Assembly (NCBI GenBank): GCA_030066655.1
Contig: JASJBE010000008.1
Span: 1 to 64,000 of the forward strand
Source: Woeseiaceae bacterium
Lineage (GTDB): Bacteria > Pseudomonadota > Gammaproteobacteria > Steroidobacterales > Woeseiaceae
Length of the DNA: 64,000 bases
Reading direction: 5' to 3'
Part shown: positions 15,617-30,802 of the stretch, piece after piece
How the letters are laid out: every line of letters starts with the position of its first letter
Position numbering within the stretch: the first letter of the stretch is position 1
Notes under the pieces: model-generated
The model's database searches: none
What the model saw: the letters and a program-made list of their open reading frames with translations, nothing else
What the model was told of the DNA's origin: nothing
Position numbers and translations under genes: made by a program

Positions 15617-16209
15617 GAATTCTGATCGTTTTACTGTCGCTGACCGTCGCTGCCTGTGGTTCACCGGAGGCCGAGCGTCCCGAGATCCTGATGCAGACCA
15701 GCATGGGCGATATCCGGGTCGAGATCGCCGCCGATGTCGCGCCGCTGACCGGGGCGAACTTCCTGCGGCTGGCGGAGGGCGGACACCTCGACGGCGCCGG
15801 ATTCTACCGGGTTGTACGACCCGACAATGACAACGGGACGCCGCCGATCTCGGTTATCCAGGGCGGGGTGCAGGATCGCGGCTCGCCATTCGCACCGGTC
15901 CCGCACGAGACGACCGAGCGAACGGGGCTTACGCATGTGGACGGGGCGATCTCGATGGCGCGAGGCGGGGTCGGTACCGCCTCCACCGAGTTCTTCATCT
16001 GCTTGGGCGAGCAACCGGCGCTCGATTTCGGTGGCGAGCGCAACGCGGACGGCCAGGGCTTTGCGGTCTTCGGTCGAGTCGTATCGGGTATGGACGTCGT
16101 GCGCCGCATTCATGCGCTCGACGCCGACGCGCTGACGAGCAATCCCTATCTCGCCGGGCAGGTCCTCTCGAATCCGGTCGTGATCGAGTCAGTCTCTATC
16201 GTCGACTGA
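15613..16209 (+). CDS. Cyclophilin-type peptidyl-prolyl isomerase, lipoprotein
   Basis: 198 residues with a lipoprotein signal peptide (MRILIVLLSLTVAAC, lipobox VAAC with Cys15), so it is expected to be anchored in the outer or inner membrane facing the periplasm. The cyclophilin core follows: 'ILMQTSMGDIRVEIAADVAPLTGANFLRL', 'FYRVVRPDNDNG', 'GAISMARGGVGTASTEFFICLGEQPALDFGG' and 'GFAVFGRVVSGMDVVRRI'. The active-site region has FYRV and ISMAR, while the usual Gln of 'FMIQGG' is kept in 'SVIQGGVQDRG'. It overlaps the ATP-grasp gene by 4 bp and converges on uvrA with a 14-bp gap. Confidence 0.92.
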   Translation: MRILIVLLSLTVAACGSPEAERPEILMQTSMGDIRVEIAADVAPLTGANFLRLAEGGHLDGAGFYRVVRPDNDNGTPPISVIQGGVQDRGSPFAPVPHETTERTGLTHVDGAISMARGGVGTASTEFFICLGEQPALDFGGERNADGQGFAVFGRVVSGMDVVRRIHALDADALTSNPYLAGQVLSNPVVIESVSIVD

Positions 16210-16223
16210 ACGAGCGACTGCAG

Positions 16224-19067
<2,844 letters not shown>

Positions 19068-19140
19068 AAAGGAGGCAATGTAGCGACGAGCAACCTGCTA
19101 ATATACGCCGCCTTTTGACTCCGGCGCAAAACACGCTGCG

Positions 19141-20325
19141 ATGAATAGCGACGAGCCCAAAACAAACAACAACATGCTGCCGTCCGAGCGCCGATCCGTC
19201 ACCGTACTTGCGCTGATTGGCATGCTCAGGATGTTCGGACTGTTCTCGCTGCTGCCGGTACTCGCGCTGTACGCGGCGGGGCTTTCGGATGCGTCGCCGC
19301 TGCTGATCGGCCTCGCGGTGGGTGGCTATGGGCTGACGCAGGCGTCGCTGCAGATTCCGCTTGGCGCATTGTCCGACCGCATAGGACGTGTGCCGGTCAT
19401 CGTCGGTGGTCTGCTGGTGTTCGCCGCCGGCAGCATTCTCGCCGCGAGTGCCGAGTCGATCTACGGTGTCATCGCGGGCAGGCTGATGCAGGGCGCCGGT
19501 GCGATTTCGGCGACGCTGTCGGCGCTGGTCGCGGACGCGACCCGGCCGTCGGTGCGAACGCGTTCGATGGCCATATTCGGTATTGGCGTCGGCTTCGCCT
19601 TCCTGCTTGCGATGGTCATCGGTCCGTACATTGCCGCGGCGCTGGGTGTCCGGGCTTTGTTCGTCTTGAGCGCCGTGGTTGCCGTCCTGGCGATACTGAT
19701 GCTGATGGCCGTGCCCGCCGAGGCTCGCCACAACACGCGTGCACAAAGCTGGGAGTTCAGGCAAGCCATCACGCCGGAGCTTTTGAAGCTCGACTTCTTC
19801 GTCTTCCTGCTGCACGCGATCCTGACGGCAAGCTTCGTCGCGTTGCCGTTCCTGCTCGCCGGACAACTTAAGATGCCGATCACCGAGCACTGGACGATCT
19901 ATGTCGGCGCGATGCTCGTGTCCCTGTTGGGTACCGTTCCGCTGATCCTGCGCGATGAGCGGCAGGGCAAGTCGTCGACGATCGTCACCGCCGTGCTGCT
20001 GCTCCTGGGCGCGGAACTGCTGCTGGCCTTCGTCGGCTTCTCGATGCCGGGCGTGTTCATCGCGCTGGCGCTGTTTTTCGCAGGCTTCAACTTCCTCGAG
20101 GCCGCGCTGCCGTCACGCGTATCAATTTTGGCCAGCGACACCGCGCGCGGGGCTTCGCTCGGCGTGTTCTCGTCCTCGCAGTTTCTCGGCGCCTTCGTCG
20201 GCGGTGTCGTCGGCGGTCGGTTTATCGCGGGCGGGGATCCGTCGCTGGTGTTCCTGATCTGTGTGATGTTCGCCCTGATCTGGCTTGCCGTGCAGGGGCT
20301 TGTCCGACCCAAATCCCCAGCCTAG
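19141..20325 (+). CDS. Major facilitator superfamily transporter (YajR-like)
   Basis: 394-residue inner-membrane transporter with about 12 hydrophobic helices and the MFS loop motif 'GALSDRIGRVPVIVGG' between helices 2 and 3. The opening 'RRSVTVLALIGMLRMFGLFSLLPVLALYAAGL' and the helix 5 'GVGFAFLLAMVIGPYIAA' resemble the YajR branch of drug/proton antiporters, but without YajR's C-terminal ferredoxin-like domain. The substrate is unknown. It sits between uvrA (divergent) and ssb; in E. coli uvrA and ssb are directly divergent, so this gene is inserted there. A TAATAT -10-like box lies about 38 nt upstream of ATG. Confidence 0.9.
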   Translation: MNSDEPKTNNNMLPSERRSVTVLALIGMLRMFGLFSLLPVLALYAAGLSDASPLLIGLAVGGYGLTQASLQIPLGALSDRIGRVPVIVGGLLVFAAGSILAASAESIYGVIAGRLMQGAGAISATLSALVADATRPSVRTRSMAIFGIGVGFAFLLAMVIGPYIAAALGVRALFVLSAVVAVLAILMLMAVPAEARHNTRAQSWEFRQAITPELLKLDFFVFLLHAILTASFVALPFLLAGQLKMPITEHWTIYVGAMLVSLLGTVPLILRDERQGKSSTIVTAVLLLLGAELLLAFVGFSMPGVFIALALFFAGFNFLEAALPSRVSILASDTARGASLGVFSSSQFLGAFVGGVVGGRFIAGGDPSLVFLICVMFALIWLAVQGLVRPKSPA

Positions 20326-20376
20326 ACCCGGAATTGCAGGTGGCTTTTGCCCGGTCAGGCACTAAAATAGGCCCCC

Positions 20377-20392
20377 CTCGGAGGACTCCGAG
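20377..20392. promoter_or_regulatory. Inverted repeat CTCGGAG-GA-CTCCGAG upstream of ssb
   Basis: Two 7-bp perfect arms separated by 2 bp, 29 bp before the ssb ATG and just after a -10-like TAAAAT (20362-20367). It would be at or just after the transcription start. It is not a LexA box. It could be an operator or a 5'-UTR hairpin. Confidence 0.4.
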
Positions 20393-20420
20393 CCGAAAAT
20401 TAGAACAGTAGAGGTGTGGC

Positions 20421-20852
20421 ATGGCCCGCGGAATCAACAAAGTCATCATCGTCGGAAACCTGGGTCAGGACCCGGATACGCGATACATGCCGTCAGGTGG
20501 CGCGGTAACCAATTTCACGGTCGCGACCAACGAGTCCTGGAAGGACAAGCAGACGGGTGAGCAGAAGGACAGGACCGAATGGCACAAGGTCGCCATGTTC
20601 GGCCGGCTGGCGGAGATTTCCGCCGAGTACCTGCGTAAGGGCTCACAGGTCTATATCGAAGGCAAGCTCCGGACCCGCAAGTGGCAGGACCGGGACGGCA
20701 ACGACCGGTACACGACGGAGATCATCGCCGACGAGATGCAGATGCTCGGTGGCCGCGGCGGGGGTTCTGCGCCGATGGGGGGTGGTGATCCGGGGCCGGG
20801 GAGTAAGCCTCCACCGCCGGCAGACGACTTCGACGACGACATCCCGTTTTAG
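20421..20852 (+). CDS. ssb: Single-stranded DNA-binding protein
   Basis: Tetrameric ssDNA-binding protein for replication, repair and recombination. The 143-residue product has the OB fold (residues 1-110: '[22 protein letters not shown]', '[31 protein letters not shown]', '[17 protein letters not shown]'). A short glycine/proline-rich linker follows, then the acidic partner-binding tip DDDIPF. The linker is shorter than in E. coli SSB (177 aa). A GAGGTG ribosome-binding site precedes the ATG. Confidence 0.98.
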   Translation: MARGINKVIIVGNLGQDPDTRYMPSGGAVTNFTVATNESWKDKQTGEQKDRTEWHKVAMFGRLAEISAEYLRKGSQVYIEGKLRTRKWQDRDGNDRYTTEIIADEMQMLGGRGGGSAPMGGGDPGPGSKPPPPADDFDDDIPF

Positions 20853-21035
20853 CACACGAGGCTGTCAGCCGCCGCGATACCGCGTTGCCGCCGAAATCAA
20901 AATGCTCATGTACTTGCGTGTACACTCCGCTTTTGATTTCGTCGGCGCCTTGTCTCGCAGCACCTGACAGCCTCCTCAGCCACGTCGCAGGCCTGCTTTT
21001 GAGGCCCGTCTCGGGCCGACAGCAAATTTGAAGAC

Positions 21036-22373
21036 ATGAGCAAAAAGCTTTTCATCAAGACCTTTGGTTGCCAGATGAATGAGTACGATTCCGAGAAGAT
21101 GGCGGATGTGCTCAGGGAATCGCATGGCTACGAATTGACGCAGGAGCCGAAGGAGGCTGATCTGCTGCTGGTGAATACCTGTTCGATTCGTGAGAAGGCG
21201 CAGGAGAAGGTCTTCTCGGAGCTCGGTCGCTGGCGGCCGTTCAAGGATATGCGCGACGACGTCATGATCGGTGTGGGCGGTTGCGTGGCGAGCCAGGAGG
21301 GCGATGGCATCACGAAGCGCGCGCCTTTCGTCGACCTCGTGTTCGGGCCGCAGACGCTGCATCGCCTGCCAGAAATGGTCGACGAGGTCAGCTCGAAGCG
21401 ACAGTCCGTCGTCGATATCTCGTTTCCCGAGATCGAGAAGTTCGACCGTCTGCCGGAACCCCGGGCCGATGGCTGCACGGCGTTCGTGTCGGTCATGGAG
21501 GGCTGCAGCAAGTACTGCAGCTTCTGCGTCGTGCCGTACACGCGGGGCGAAGAGATCAGTCGCCCGCTCGATGATGTCATCACCGAGGTGGTCATGCTTG
21601 CCGAGCAGGGCGTGCGGGAAGTCAATCTCCTCGGGCAGAACGTCAATGCTTACCAGGGTCCGATGCACGACGGTGGGCTTGCCGACCTGGCGACCCTGAT
21701 TTACTACGTCGCCGAGATCGACGGCATCGATCGTATTCGATTCACGACGTCGCACCCGGTCGAGTTTACCGACAGCCTGGTCCAGGCCTACGCCGAGGTG
21801 CCGGAGCTTGCCAGCTACCTGCATCTGCCGGTTCAGCACGGCTCGGACCGCATCCTGTCGCTGATGAAGCGCGGTCACACGGCGATCGAATACAAGCAGA
21901 AGATCCGGAAGCTCAAGGCGGCGCGCCCGGGGATCTCGCTGTCGTCGGATTTTATCGTCGGGTTCCCCGGTGAGACGGAAGCGGATTTCGAGAAGCTCAT
22001 GAACCTGATCGCCGATGTTGGCTTCGACCAGTCCTTCAGCTTCATCTACAGCGCCCGACCCGGGACGCCGGCCGCGAGCCTCGCTGACGACACGCCCTTA
22101 GACGTCAAGAAGCAACGTTTGCAGCTGTTGCAGGCACGCATCAACCAGCAGGCCATGGCCATCTCCCGTGACATGGTAGGCACGACGCAGCGCGTGCTGG
22201 TCGAGCGTCTCTCGAAGAAGAGCGATGCCCAGGTGACCGGTCGAACAGAGAACAATCGGTGGGTCAATTTTGACGCCGATCAGTCCGTGATTGGCAGTTT
22301 CGTCGACGTCGAAATCACCGAGGCCTTGCCGAATTCGCTGCGCGGCCGGATGAAGAGCACGATCGCCGCCTAG
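21036..22373 (+). CDS. miaB: tRNA-2-methylthio-N6-dimethylallyladenosine synthase
   Basis: Radical-SAM methylthiotransferase that converts i6A37 to ms2i6A37 in tRNAs. The 445 residues comprise an N-terminal UPF0004 domain with three iron-sulphur cysteines ([32 protein letters not shown]), the radical SAM motif '[18 protein letters not shown]' (CxxxCxxC) and a C-terminal TRAM domain. It is the first gene of the conserved miaB-phoH-ybeY-corC-lnt cluster. The 183-bp upstream region contains 'catgtacttgcgtgtacactccgc' with no obvious terminator for ssb. Confidence 0.98.
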   Translation: MSKKLFIKTFGCQMNEYDSEKMADVLRESHGYELTQEPKEADLLLVNTCSIREKAQEKVFSELGRWRPFKDMRDDVMIGVGGCVASQEGDGITKRAPFVDLVFGPQTLHRLPEMVDEVSSKRQSVVDISFPEIEKFDRLPEPRADGCTAFVSVMEGCSKYCSFCVVPYTRGEEISRPLDDVITEVVMLAEQGVREVNLLGQNVNAYQGPMHDGGLADLATLIYYVAEIDGIDRIRFTTSHPVEFTDSLVQAYAEVPELASYLHLPVQHGSDRILSLMKRGHTAIEYKQKIRKLKAARPGISLSSDFIVGFPGETEADFEKLMNLIADVGFDQSFSFIYSARPGTPAASLADDTPLDVKKQRLQLLQARINQQAMAISRDMVGTTQRVLVERLSKKSDAQVTGRTENNRWVNFDADQSVIGSFVDVEITEALPNSLRGRMKSTIAA

Positions 22374-22492
22374 GCCTGGACCAGGCCCGCAAAGCCTTCC
22401 ATAGCCGCAACTGACGCGGTAACCTGTCCAAAGATGCACACTCAAGCACCGCGAACCTGCGAAGCCTGCACGAGAGGATTGAAGAACCCGCC

Positions 22493-23467
22493 TTGAATGC
22501 CGTTCAAATATCCCAGGACATCGTCCTGGAACCCGCGGACAACGACCGCCTTCTGAATCTCTGCGGCCAGTTCGACGAACACCTGCGACAAATCGAACGC
22601 CGACTGCACGTGGACATTGCGAGCCGCGGCAATCGTTTTCGCGTGACCGGACGACCCGGCGCGGCAGAAGTCGGTGGCGACGTCATCCGTTCGCTGTTCG
22701 CGATGACGGAAAAGGAGCGGCTTGATCCGGAGCGCGTGCACATGCTGCTGCAGGAAACCGCGATGAAAGAAGACAGCCCCGACGAAACCGATGCGCTGGC
22801 CGATGAGACGGCGATCCAGACGCGCATGAAGCTGATTCGGCCGCGTGGCGCGAACCAGGCGCGGTACCTGAAGAACGTCGCCGAGCACGATCTCGCGTTC
22901 GGCATCGGCCCCGCCGGCACGGGCAAGACCTATCTTGCCGTTGCCGCCGCCGTCGGCGCTCTCGAAGCCGAGCAGATTCGCCGCATCGTGCTGGTGCGGC
23001 CGGCCGTGGAAGCCGGCGAGCGCCTCGGCTTCCTGCCCGGCGATATGTCGCAGAAGGTCGACCCCTACTTAAGGCCGATGTATGACGCGCTCTACGACAT
23101 GCTGGGCGCCGAGCACGTCAGTCGCCTGATCGAACGCAACGTTATCGAGATCGCACCGCTGGCGTTCATGCGAGGGCGCTCCCTCAATGAGTCGTTCGTG
23201 ATCCTCGATGAGGCGCAAAACACCAGCGTCGAGCAGATGAAGATGTTCCTGACGCGAATAGGCTTTGGCTCGCGTGCGGTCGTTACCGGCGACGTGACGC
23301 AGATCGACCTGCCGTCCGGCAAGCAGTCGGGCCTCGGTAACGCGATTGAGATTCTCGAAGGTGTCGACGGTATCGGGTTCACGTTCTTCACGAAGCAGGA
23401 CGTCGTCCGTCACGCGCTGGTGCAGAGGATCGTCGCGGCGTACGAGTCGGCCGACGACTCCAAGTGA
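22493..23467 (+). CDS. ybeZ: PhoH-like ATPase (YbeZ)
   Basis: PhoH-family P-loop NTPase of 324 residues, likely linked to ribosome/RNA metabolism with YbeY. Walker A is GPAGTGKT (139-146) and Walker B is 'FVILDEAQNTSVEQMKMFLTRIG'. The N-terminal segment 'LEPADNDRLLNLCGQFDEHLRQIERRL' is characteristic of the proteobacterial PhoH/YbeZ. The start is TTG at 22493, with GAGAGGA about 18 nt upstream; no in-frame ATG exists before the conserved region. It overlaps ybeY by 4 bp. Confidence 0.95.
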   Translation: MNAVQISQDIVLEPADNDRLLNLCGQFDEHLRQIERRLHVDIASRGNRFRVTGRPGAAEVGGDVIRSLFAMTEKERLDPERVHMLLQETAMKEDSPDETDALADETAIQTRMKLIRPRGANQARYLKNVAEHDLAFGIGPAGTGKTYLAVAAAVGALEAEQIRRIVLVRPAVEAGERLGFLPGDMSQKVDPYLRPMYDALYDMLGAEHVSRLIERNVIEIAPLAFMRGRSLNESFVILDEAQNTSVEQMKMFLTRIGFGSRAVVTGDVTQIDLPSGKQSGLGNAIEILEGVDGIGFTFFTKQDVVRHALVQRIVAAYESADDSK

Positions 23468-23949
23468 ACTCGAGTGAAGCGTCGCTGGTCGACGTGCACA
23501 TCGCCGAAGGCCTGGTCGACATCCCCGACCGGGCGGTCCTGAATCAATGGGTAGAGCTGGCACTGGACGCTCTGGACAGGGCGGGAAAGGTTTCAGTTTC
23601 TCTGAGCGTGGTCGATGAAGAAGAGAGTCGGCGCTTGAATCGCGAATATCGCGACCAGGACAGGCCCACGAACGTGCTGTCCTTCCCGATGGAGTTCGAT
23701 GCAGCGCCGCCGCCGGACGAGCCGCTGTTGCTCGGCGACATCGCGATTTGCGGTCCGGTCGTCGCCCGCGAGGCACGCGAGCAGCGGAAGTCGGCTGAGG
23801 ATCACTGGGCCCACATAGTGACCCACGGCGTTCTTCACCTGGCTGGCTTCGATCACGAGGACGATGCGGACGCCGAAGTCATGGAGCAACTGGAAAAAAA
23901 GATACTGGCCCGGGGCGGGGTTGCAGACCCGTATATCGCCCGGGATTGA
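23464..23949 (+). CDS. ybeY: Endoribonuclease YbeY
   Basis: Zinc-dependent RNase involved in 16S rRNA 3' maturation and ribosome quality control. The metal motif HGVLHLAGFDH (HxxxHxxxxxH) is intact in 'IVTHGVLHLAGFDHEDD'. The 161 residues are within the usual range (155-165). GTG at 23464 is the start, overlapping the phoH stop (GTGA), indicating translational coupling. The preceding 'REYRDQDRPTNVLSFP' is the family core. Confidence 0.97.
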   Translation: MNSSEASLVDVHIAEGLVDIPDRAVLNQWVELALDALDRAGKVSVSLSVVDEEESRRLNREYRDQDRPTNVLSFPMEFDAAPPPDEPLLLGDIAICGPVVAREAREQRKSAEDHWAHIVTHGVLHLAGFDHEDDADAEVMEQLEKKILARGGVADPYIARD

Positions 23950-24006
23950 AACGCTTGATACAATGACGGATTGGCGTAAATCGCTGAATCCCCGAACTTA
24001 AGAGTA

Positions 24007-24861
24007 ATGAACGAAAAACCTCCAAGTACCAGCGGCACAGGGAACCCTGGGCTCGTAGCGCGTCTTCGACGCGCATTCTCGGGCGAACCCTGGAGCCGGG
24101 AAGAAATACAGGAACTGATCCAGCAGCCGGAGATCCAGCTGGATGCCGAAGAAAAGAGCATGCTGTCCGGCGTTCTCGAAGTGGCCGAAACGCAGGTTCG
24201 GGATGTCATGGTTCCGCGATCGCAGATGGTCGTCATCGACGTCGAACAGTCACTCGAAGAGATGCTGGAGGTGATTGTCGATTCAGGACATTCGCGTTTT
24301 CCGGTCATTGGCGAGGACCGCGACGAAGTGCTGGGTGTGTTGCTGGCCAAAGACCTCTTGCGCTACCTCGGCAACGTCAACGTCGAGGACGTCCCCGTAC
24401 GGCGACTGTTACGCACAGCCTCGGTCATCCCGGAGTCGAAGCGGCTCAACGCGCTGCTCAAGGAATTCCGGGACAGCCACAATCACATGGCCATCGTCGT
24501 CGACGAATACGGCGGCGTCGCCGGCTTGCTGACGATCGAAGACGTCCTCGAGGAAATCGTCGGAGAGATCGATGACGAGCATGACCCGGAAGAGGCCGAC
24601 TTCATTCGCCCGGACGGCGAGAAGGATGGCATGCCGACGTATGCCGTGCGAGCGCTGACCCGTATAGAAGACTTCAATGAGTACTTCGAGTGCGAGCTCA
24701 GTGACGAAGACTACGACACGATCGGCGGTCTCGTGATGCACCAGCTCGGGCGGTTGCCGCGTCGCGGGGAGAAACTCGACTTCGACGGCTTCCGATTCGC
24801 CGTCGTCAAGGCGGACAAACGCCGTATCGATCTGCTCCAGATCCAGAGGGACAGCGAATAG
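24007..24861 (+). CDS. corC: CorC-like CBS-domain protein
   Basis: 284-residue cytoplasmic protein with two CBS domains (about 65-185) and a C-terminal CorC/HlyC transporter-associated domain (about 205-280). It starts in 'VRDVMVPRSQMVVIDVEQSLEEML', the first CBS motif, and has 'DEYGGVAGLLTIEDVLEEIVGEIDDEHD'. CorC has been linked to magnesium/cobalt efflux in Salmonella, but its molecular role is uncertain. It is tightly linked to lnt (2 bp gap), as in E. coli. Confidence 0.94.
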   Translation: MNEKPPSTSGTGNPGLVARLRRAFSGEPWSREEIQELIQQPEIQLDAEEKSMLSGVLEVAETQVRDVMVPRSQMVVIDVEQSLEEMLEVIVDSGHSRFPVIGEDRDEVLGVLLAKDLLRYLGNVNVEDVPVRRLLRTASVIPESKRLNALLKEFRDSHNHMAIVVDEYGGVAGLLTIEDVLEEIVGEIDDEHDPEEADFIRPDGEKDGMPTYAVRALTRIEDFNEYFECELSDEDYDTIGGLVMHQLGRLPRRGEKLDFDGFRFAVVKADKRRIDLLQIQRDSE

Positions 24862-24863
24862 CA

Positions 24864-26405
24864 ATGGAGCTCAAAGGTTCGGTGCTTCAGTGGCCGGCAG
24901 ACCGGCCGCGCGTCAGTCGACTGATCTTTTTTGTTCTCGGCGTGCTGTACACGTCGACGTTTGCGCCGATCGGACTGTCGCTGCTGATGCCGATCGTCCT
25001 CATACCGGTGCTGTATGTCTGCCTGACGGTGTCTCCGAGGGACGCCTACGGCCACATATTCTGGTTCGGCTTCGGACTGTTCCTGTCGGGTACGTACTGG
25101 ATCTACATTTCGGTTGTCATATTCGGCGAGGCGCCGGCCTGGGTCGCGCTGATCCTGATGATCGGCCTGGTCCTGATCATGTCGCTGTGGCTGGGCCTGA
25201 CCGGCTGGCTGATCAACAACCTGTCGCATGGCGAACCCGCGCGCCTGCTCTGGGTGGCGCCCGCGGCCTGGGTTGCGATTGAGTGGTTGCGTGGCTGGGT
25301 CCTGACCGGCTTCCCGTGGCTCGCGGCTGGCTACAGCCAGATCGATTTACCGATGGCGGGCTTCGCACCCGTCTTCGGCGTCTACGGAGTCTCTTTCGCG
25401 ATGTTGTTCAGCGTTGCGGCCGTTATCTTCGCGCTGATGAGCAAAGACGCCCTCCGCATTACCGGAGCAGGACTGGCGCTGTTGCCCTGGGTGCTTGGCG
25501 GCCTCCTGTGTCTCGTCAGCTGGACGGAGCCGAGCGGGCAGGCGATTCGCGCCACGATCCTGCAGGCGGGTATCTCGCAGGATCGCAAATGGGACATCGA
25601 TCAGCTTGTGCCGACGATGTCCTACTACAGGAACGCTACCGCCAGGGAGGCGTCGAGCTCGCTGGTCGTCTGGCCCGAGGTTGCGATCCCGACCCGAAGC
25701 AGCCAGCAGCAGGAACTGCAGCAGTTCATCCGCATCATGCAGTCGGACACGGCAGAGCGGGGGCAGTCGGTCGCCTTCGGGGTGCTGGAGTTCCGGAGCG
25801 ATCGCGGTGAGACCAGGGTCTATAACAGCGTCGCAATGCTGAGCGGCGGCAACGACGTCTCGTTTTACCAGAAGCGGCACCTCGTACCTTTCGGTGAGTA
25901 CTTCCCCGTGCCCGCCAGCGTGCGGGAATGGATGAAGATGATGAGCCTGCCGCACACGGACCTGCAGGCGGGCGAGGCCGTACAACCGCTGCTTGAAACC
26001 GGCGACGGGCTAAAGGTCGCGACAGCGATCTGCTACGAGGATGCCTACGGTGCGGAGCAGCTCTACGCCTTCCCCGAGGCTGAGCTGATCGTCAACGTCA
26101 GCAACGACGCCTGGTTCGGTGACTCGATAGCGCCGCACCAGCATCTCGAGATAGCCCGCATGCGTTCGCTGGAAGTCGGCCGGCCCACCATTCGCTCGAC
26201 CAACACCGGCGTTAGTGCATTCATCGATGCCGAGGGCGAAATCGTCGGCAATACCGGACCCCAGTTTCGCCAGGCGCGCCTGACGCAGATGGTGCAGCCG
26301 CACAGCGGATCGACACCGTACGTCGGGTGGGGAAACTGGCCCATAATCGGCCTGTCCGTGCTGCTGCTGGGATTCTTCTGGTTCCGCAGCCGGGCCAGTC
26401 TCTGA
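24864..26405 (+). CDS. lnt: Apolipoprotein N-acyltransferase
   Basis: Inner-membrane enzyme that adds the third acyl chain to lipoproteins. The 513 residues include six to seven N-terminal transmembrane helices (about 15-205) and a nitrilase-like periplasmic domain. Catalytic residues visible: Glu in 'VVWPEVAIPT', Lys in 'YQKRHLVPFGEYFP' and Cys in 'VATAICYEDAYG', followed by 'VNVSNDAWFGDSIAPHQHLEIARMRSLE'. A last hydrophobic helix is near the C-terminus (IIGLSVLLLGFFWF). It directly follows corC and ends the miaB operon. Confidence 0.97.
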   Translation: MELKGSVLQWPADRPRVSRLIFFVLGVLYTSTFAPIGLSLLMPIVLIPVLYVCLTVSPRDAYGHIFWFGFGLFLSGTYWIYISVVIFGEAPAWVALILMIGLVLIMSLWLGLTGWLINNLSHGEPARLLWVAPAAWVAIEWLRGWVLTGFPWLAAGYSQIDLPMAGFAPVFGVYGVSFAMLFSVAAVIFALMSKDALRITGAGLALLPWVLGGLLCLVSWTEPSGQAIRATILQAGISQDRKWDIDQLVPTMSYYRNATAREASSSLVVWPEVAIPTRSSQQQELQQFIRIMQSDTAERGQSVAFGVLEFRSDRGETRVYNSVAMLSGGNDVSFYQKRHLVPFGEYFPVPASVREWMKMMSLPHTDLQAGEAVQPLLETGDGLKVATAICYEDAYGAEQLYAFPEAELIVNVSNDAWFGDSIAPHQHLEIARMRSLEVGRPTIRSTNTGVSAFIDAEGEIVGNTGPQFRQARLTQMVQPHSGSTPYVGWGNWPIIGLSVLLLGFFWFRSRASL

Positions 26406-26498
26406 GCTCTGTTCCCGATCGTTCCCCATCGGCTCTCGACGGCAGGCCCATCGGTGCTGCGTATCGCCTGATCTTGAGGTAGGCTTTCGCCTCTTTAG

Positions 26499-29514
<3,016 letters not shown>

Positions 29515-29525
29515 TTCGCACCCGC

Positions 29526-30047
29526 ATGCTGAGGATTCGCGACATCGGCCCCGATCCGGTAGCTGATCTTCTCGAACGCTTTGACCTGTCCTTCGAGCTC
29601 GTTGCCAACGAATCACCCATACCCGGCAGTTTCTGGGGCGAGCCCGAGGCCGGCGTTATCGGCACCAGCGTCTATGCGCGTCTCGATACGCCGATTCACT
29701 CGGTCTTTCACGAGGCGGGTCACATTGTTTGCATGACCGCAGATCGGCGCGCGTCCCTGCATCGTGATGCCGGCGGGGATGACGTCGAGGAGTCGGCCGT
29801 CTGCTATCTGCAGGTGCTGCTCGCCGACTGCCTCGACGGGGTCGGCCGGGATCGGCTGATGCGCGACATGGACCGTTGGGGCTACAGCTTCAGGCTGGGC
29901 AGCACCTCAGCGTGGTTCGCATCCGATGCCGACGACGCTCGCCGCTGGCTCGTCGGTCACGGGCTGATCTCGCGCGACGAGGTTCCGACATTCCAGCTTC
30001 GCGACGGCGAGCCAACTGTGCCCGCCACGCCCGCGGAATCTTCATAA
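29526..30047 (+). CDS. Putative HEAGH metallopeptidase-like protein
   Basis: 173-residue soluble protein. The motif HEAGH at residues 62-66 ('SVFHEAGHIVCM') is the HExxH zinc motif, and about 20 residues later 'DDVEESAVCYLQVLLADCL' could supply a glutamate ligand, giving an arrangement reminiscent of small ImmA/IrrE-type zincins. No signal peptide or membrane segment. The protein lies 12 bp after lptE and may be cotranscribed. Peptidase activity is inferred from motif only; the family is not recognised. Confidence 0.65.
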   Translation: MLRIRDIGPDPVADLLERFDLSFELVANESPIPGSFWGEPEAGVIGTSVYARLDTPIHSVFHEAGHIVCMTADRRASLHRDAGGDDVEESAVCYLQVLLADCLDGVGRDRLMRDMDRWGYSFRLGSTSAWFASDADDARRWLVGHGLISRDEVPTFQLRDGEPTVPATPAESS

Positions 30048-30096
30048 CTTATTGAATTAAATATGATTATTTTCAAATCTTCGCGCGGTGTATAGT
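30048..30096 (+). promoter_or_regulatory. AT-rich promoter region before the 30102 gene
   Basis: CTTATTGAATTAAATATGATTATTTTC (30048-30074) is an A+T-rich block almost repeated at 4224-4250. TATAGT at 30091-30096 ends 5 nt before the ATG, with no Shine-Dalgarno sequence, so the message would be essentially leaderless. The AT-rich block would lie where an UP element or activator site is expected. Confidence 0.5.
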
Positions 30097-30101
30097 CAGT
30101 C

Positions 30102-30776
30102 ATGGTCTGGATTCGCTACGCGCTGTATTTCGTCCTCGTCGTCGCCGTGCTCGGCGTGCTGACCCGACTCGAAGTGCATTATCCGGGCTTCCTGAACATC
30201 CAGGTGTTCCTGAACCCGACAGACAGCCTCGGCACCAGCGAGTATTCGCCCATCGAACTGATGCAGCCGATCATGTTGCTGGCCTGCTGCGCACTGATGC
30301 TCTGGGTGGCCCTCTATTGTCCTGCGCAACGAACCATCGCGGTAGCGGTGGGCGGTCTGTCGCTGGCGTTCATGGTCCGCGAGCTCGATTTTTTCATTGA
30401 CCGGCTGATCGTCGAGAACCTGTGGCCGGTCATCATAGGGATTGCCGTGGCGCTGGCGATTGTCTACCTGTACCGGCACAACAGGAAACTCAACATTGCC
30501 ATCGCGCGCGCGTGGCCGTCGCCCGGTATCGTGCTGCTTTTTGCCGGGGGTTGTGTGCTGGCGGGCGCCGTGCACCTTGTCGGTCACGAGCCACTGTGGC
30601 AGTCGATAGCGGGAGACGCCTACCAGCGGGCCGTCAAGCTCGCGGTCGAGGAGTTCGTTGAGTTGCTCGGCTACCTGTTCTGGCTCATCGGTACGATCGA
30701 GTACGCCTACGAGGCGAAAGCGCTGGCGTTCAGTCCGCAATCGCCTCGCAGCCGGAGGCGCGAGCGCCGCAGGTAG
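30102..30776 (+). CDS. Uncharacterised integral membrane protein (224 aa)
   Basis: Family not recognised. There are about six hydrophobic segments: 5-24, 53-75, 78-98, 107-123, 139-160 and 190-208, with a loop 'VHYPGFLNIQVFLNPTDSLGTSEYSPIEL' after the first. The C-terminus is strongly basic ('SPQSPRSRRRERRR') and presumably cytoplasmic. Conserved-looking charged residues lie in helices ('VRELDFFIDRL', 'AVKLAVEEFVELLGYLFW'). The start codon is preceded by a -10-like TATAGT and no ribosome-binding site. Converges on hisI. Confidence 0.7.
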   Translation: MVWIRYALYFVLVVAVLGVLTRLEVHYPGFLNIQVFLNPTDSLGTSEYSPIELMQPIMLLACCALMLWVALYCPAQRTIAVAVGGLSLAFMVRELDFFIDRLIVENLWPVIIGIAVALAIVYLYRHNRKLNIAIARAWPSPGIVLLFAGGCVLAGAVHLVGHEPLWQSIAGDAYQRAVKLAVEEFVELLGYLFWLIGTIEYAYEAKALAFSPQSPRSRRRERRR

Positions 30777-30802
30777 CGCCGGGTGCGCGAATCCTGTCCG
30801 AC

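Noticed and set aside
19068-19140. LexA (SOS) box upstream of uvrA
   Set aside because: No CTGT-N8-ACAG in this region or upstream of ssb (20326-20420); the ssb inverted repeat CTCGGAG-GA-CTCCGAG is not a LexA site.
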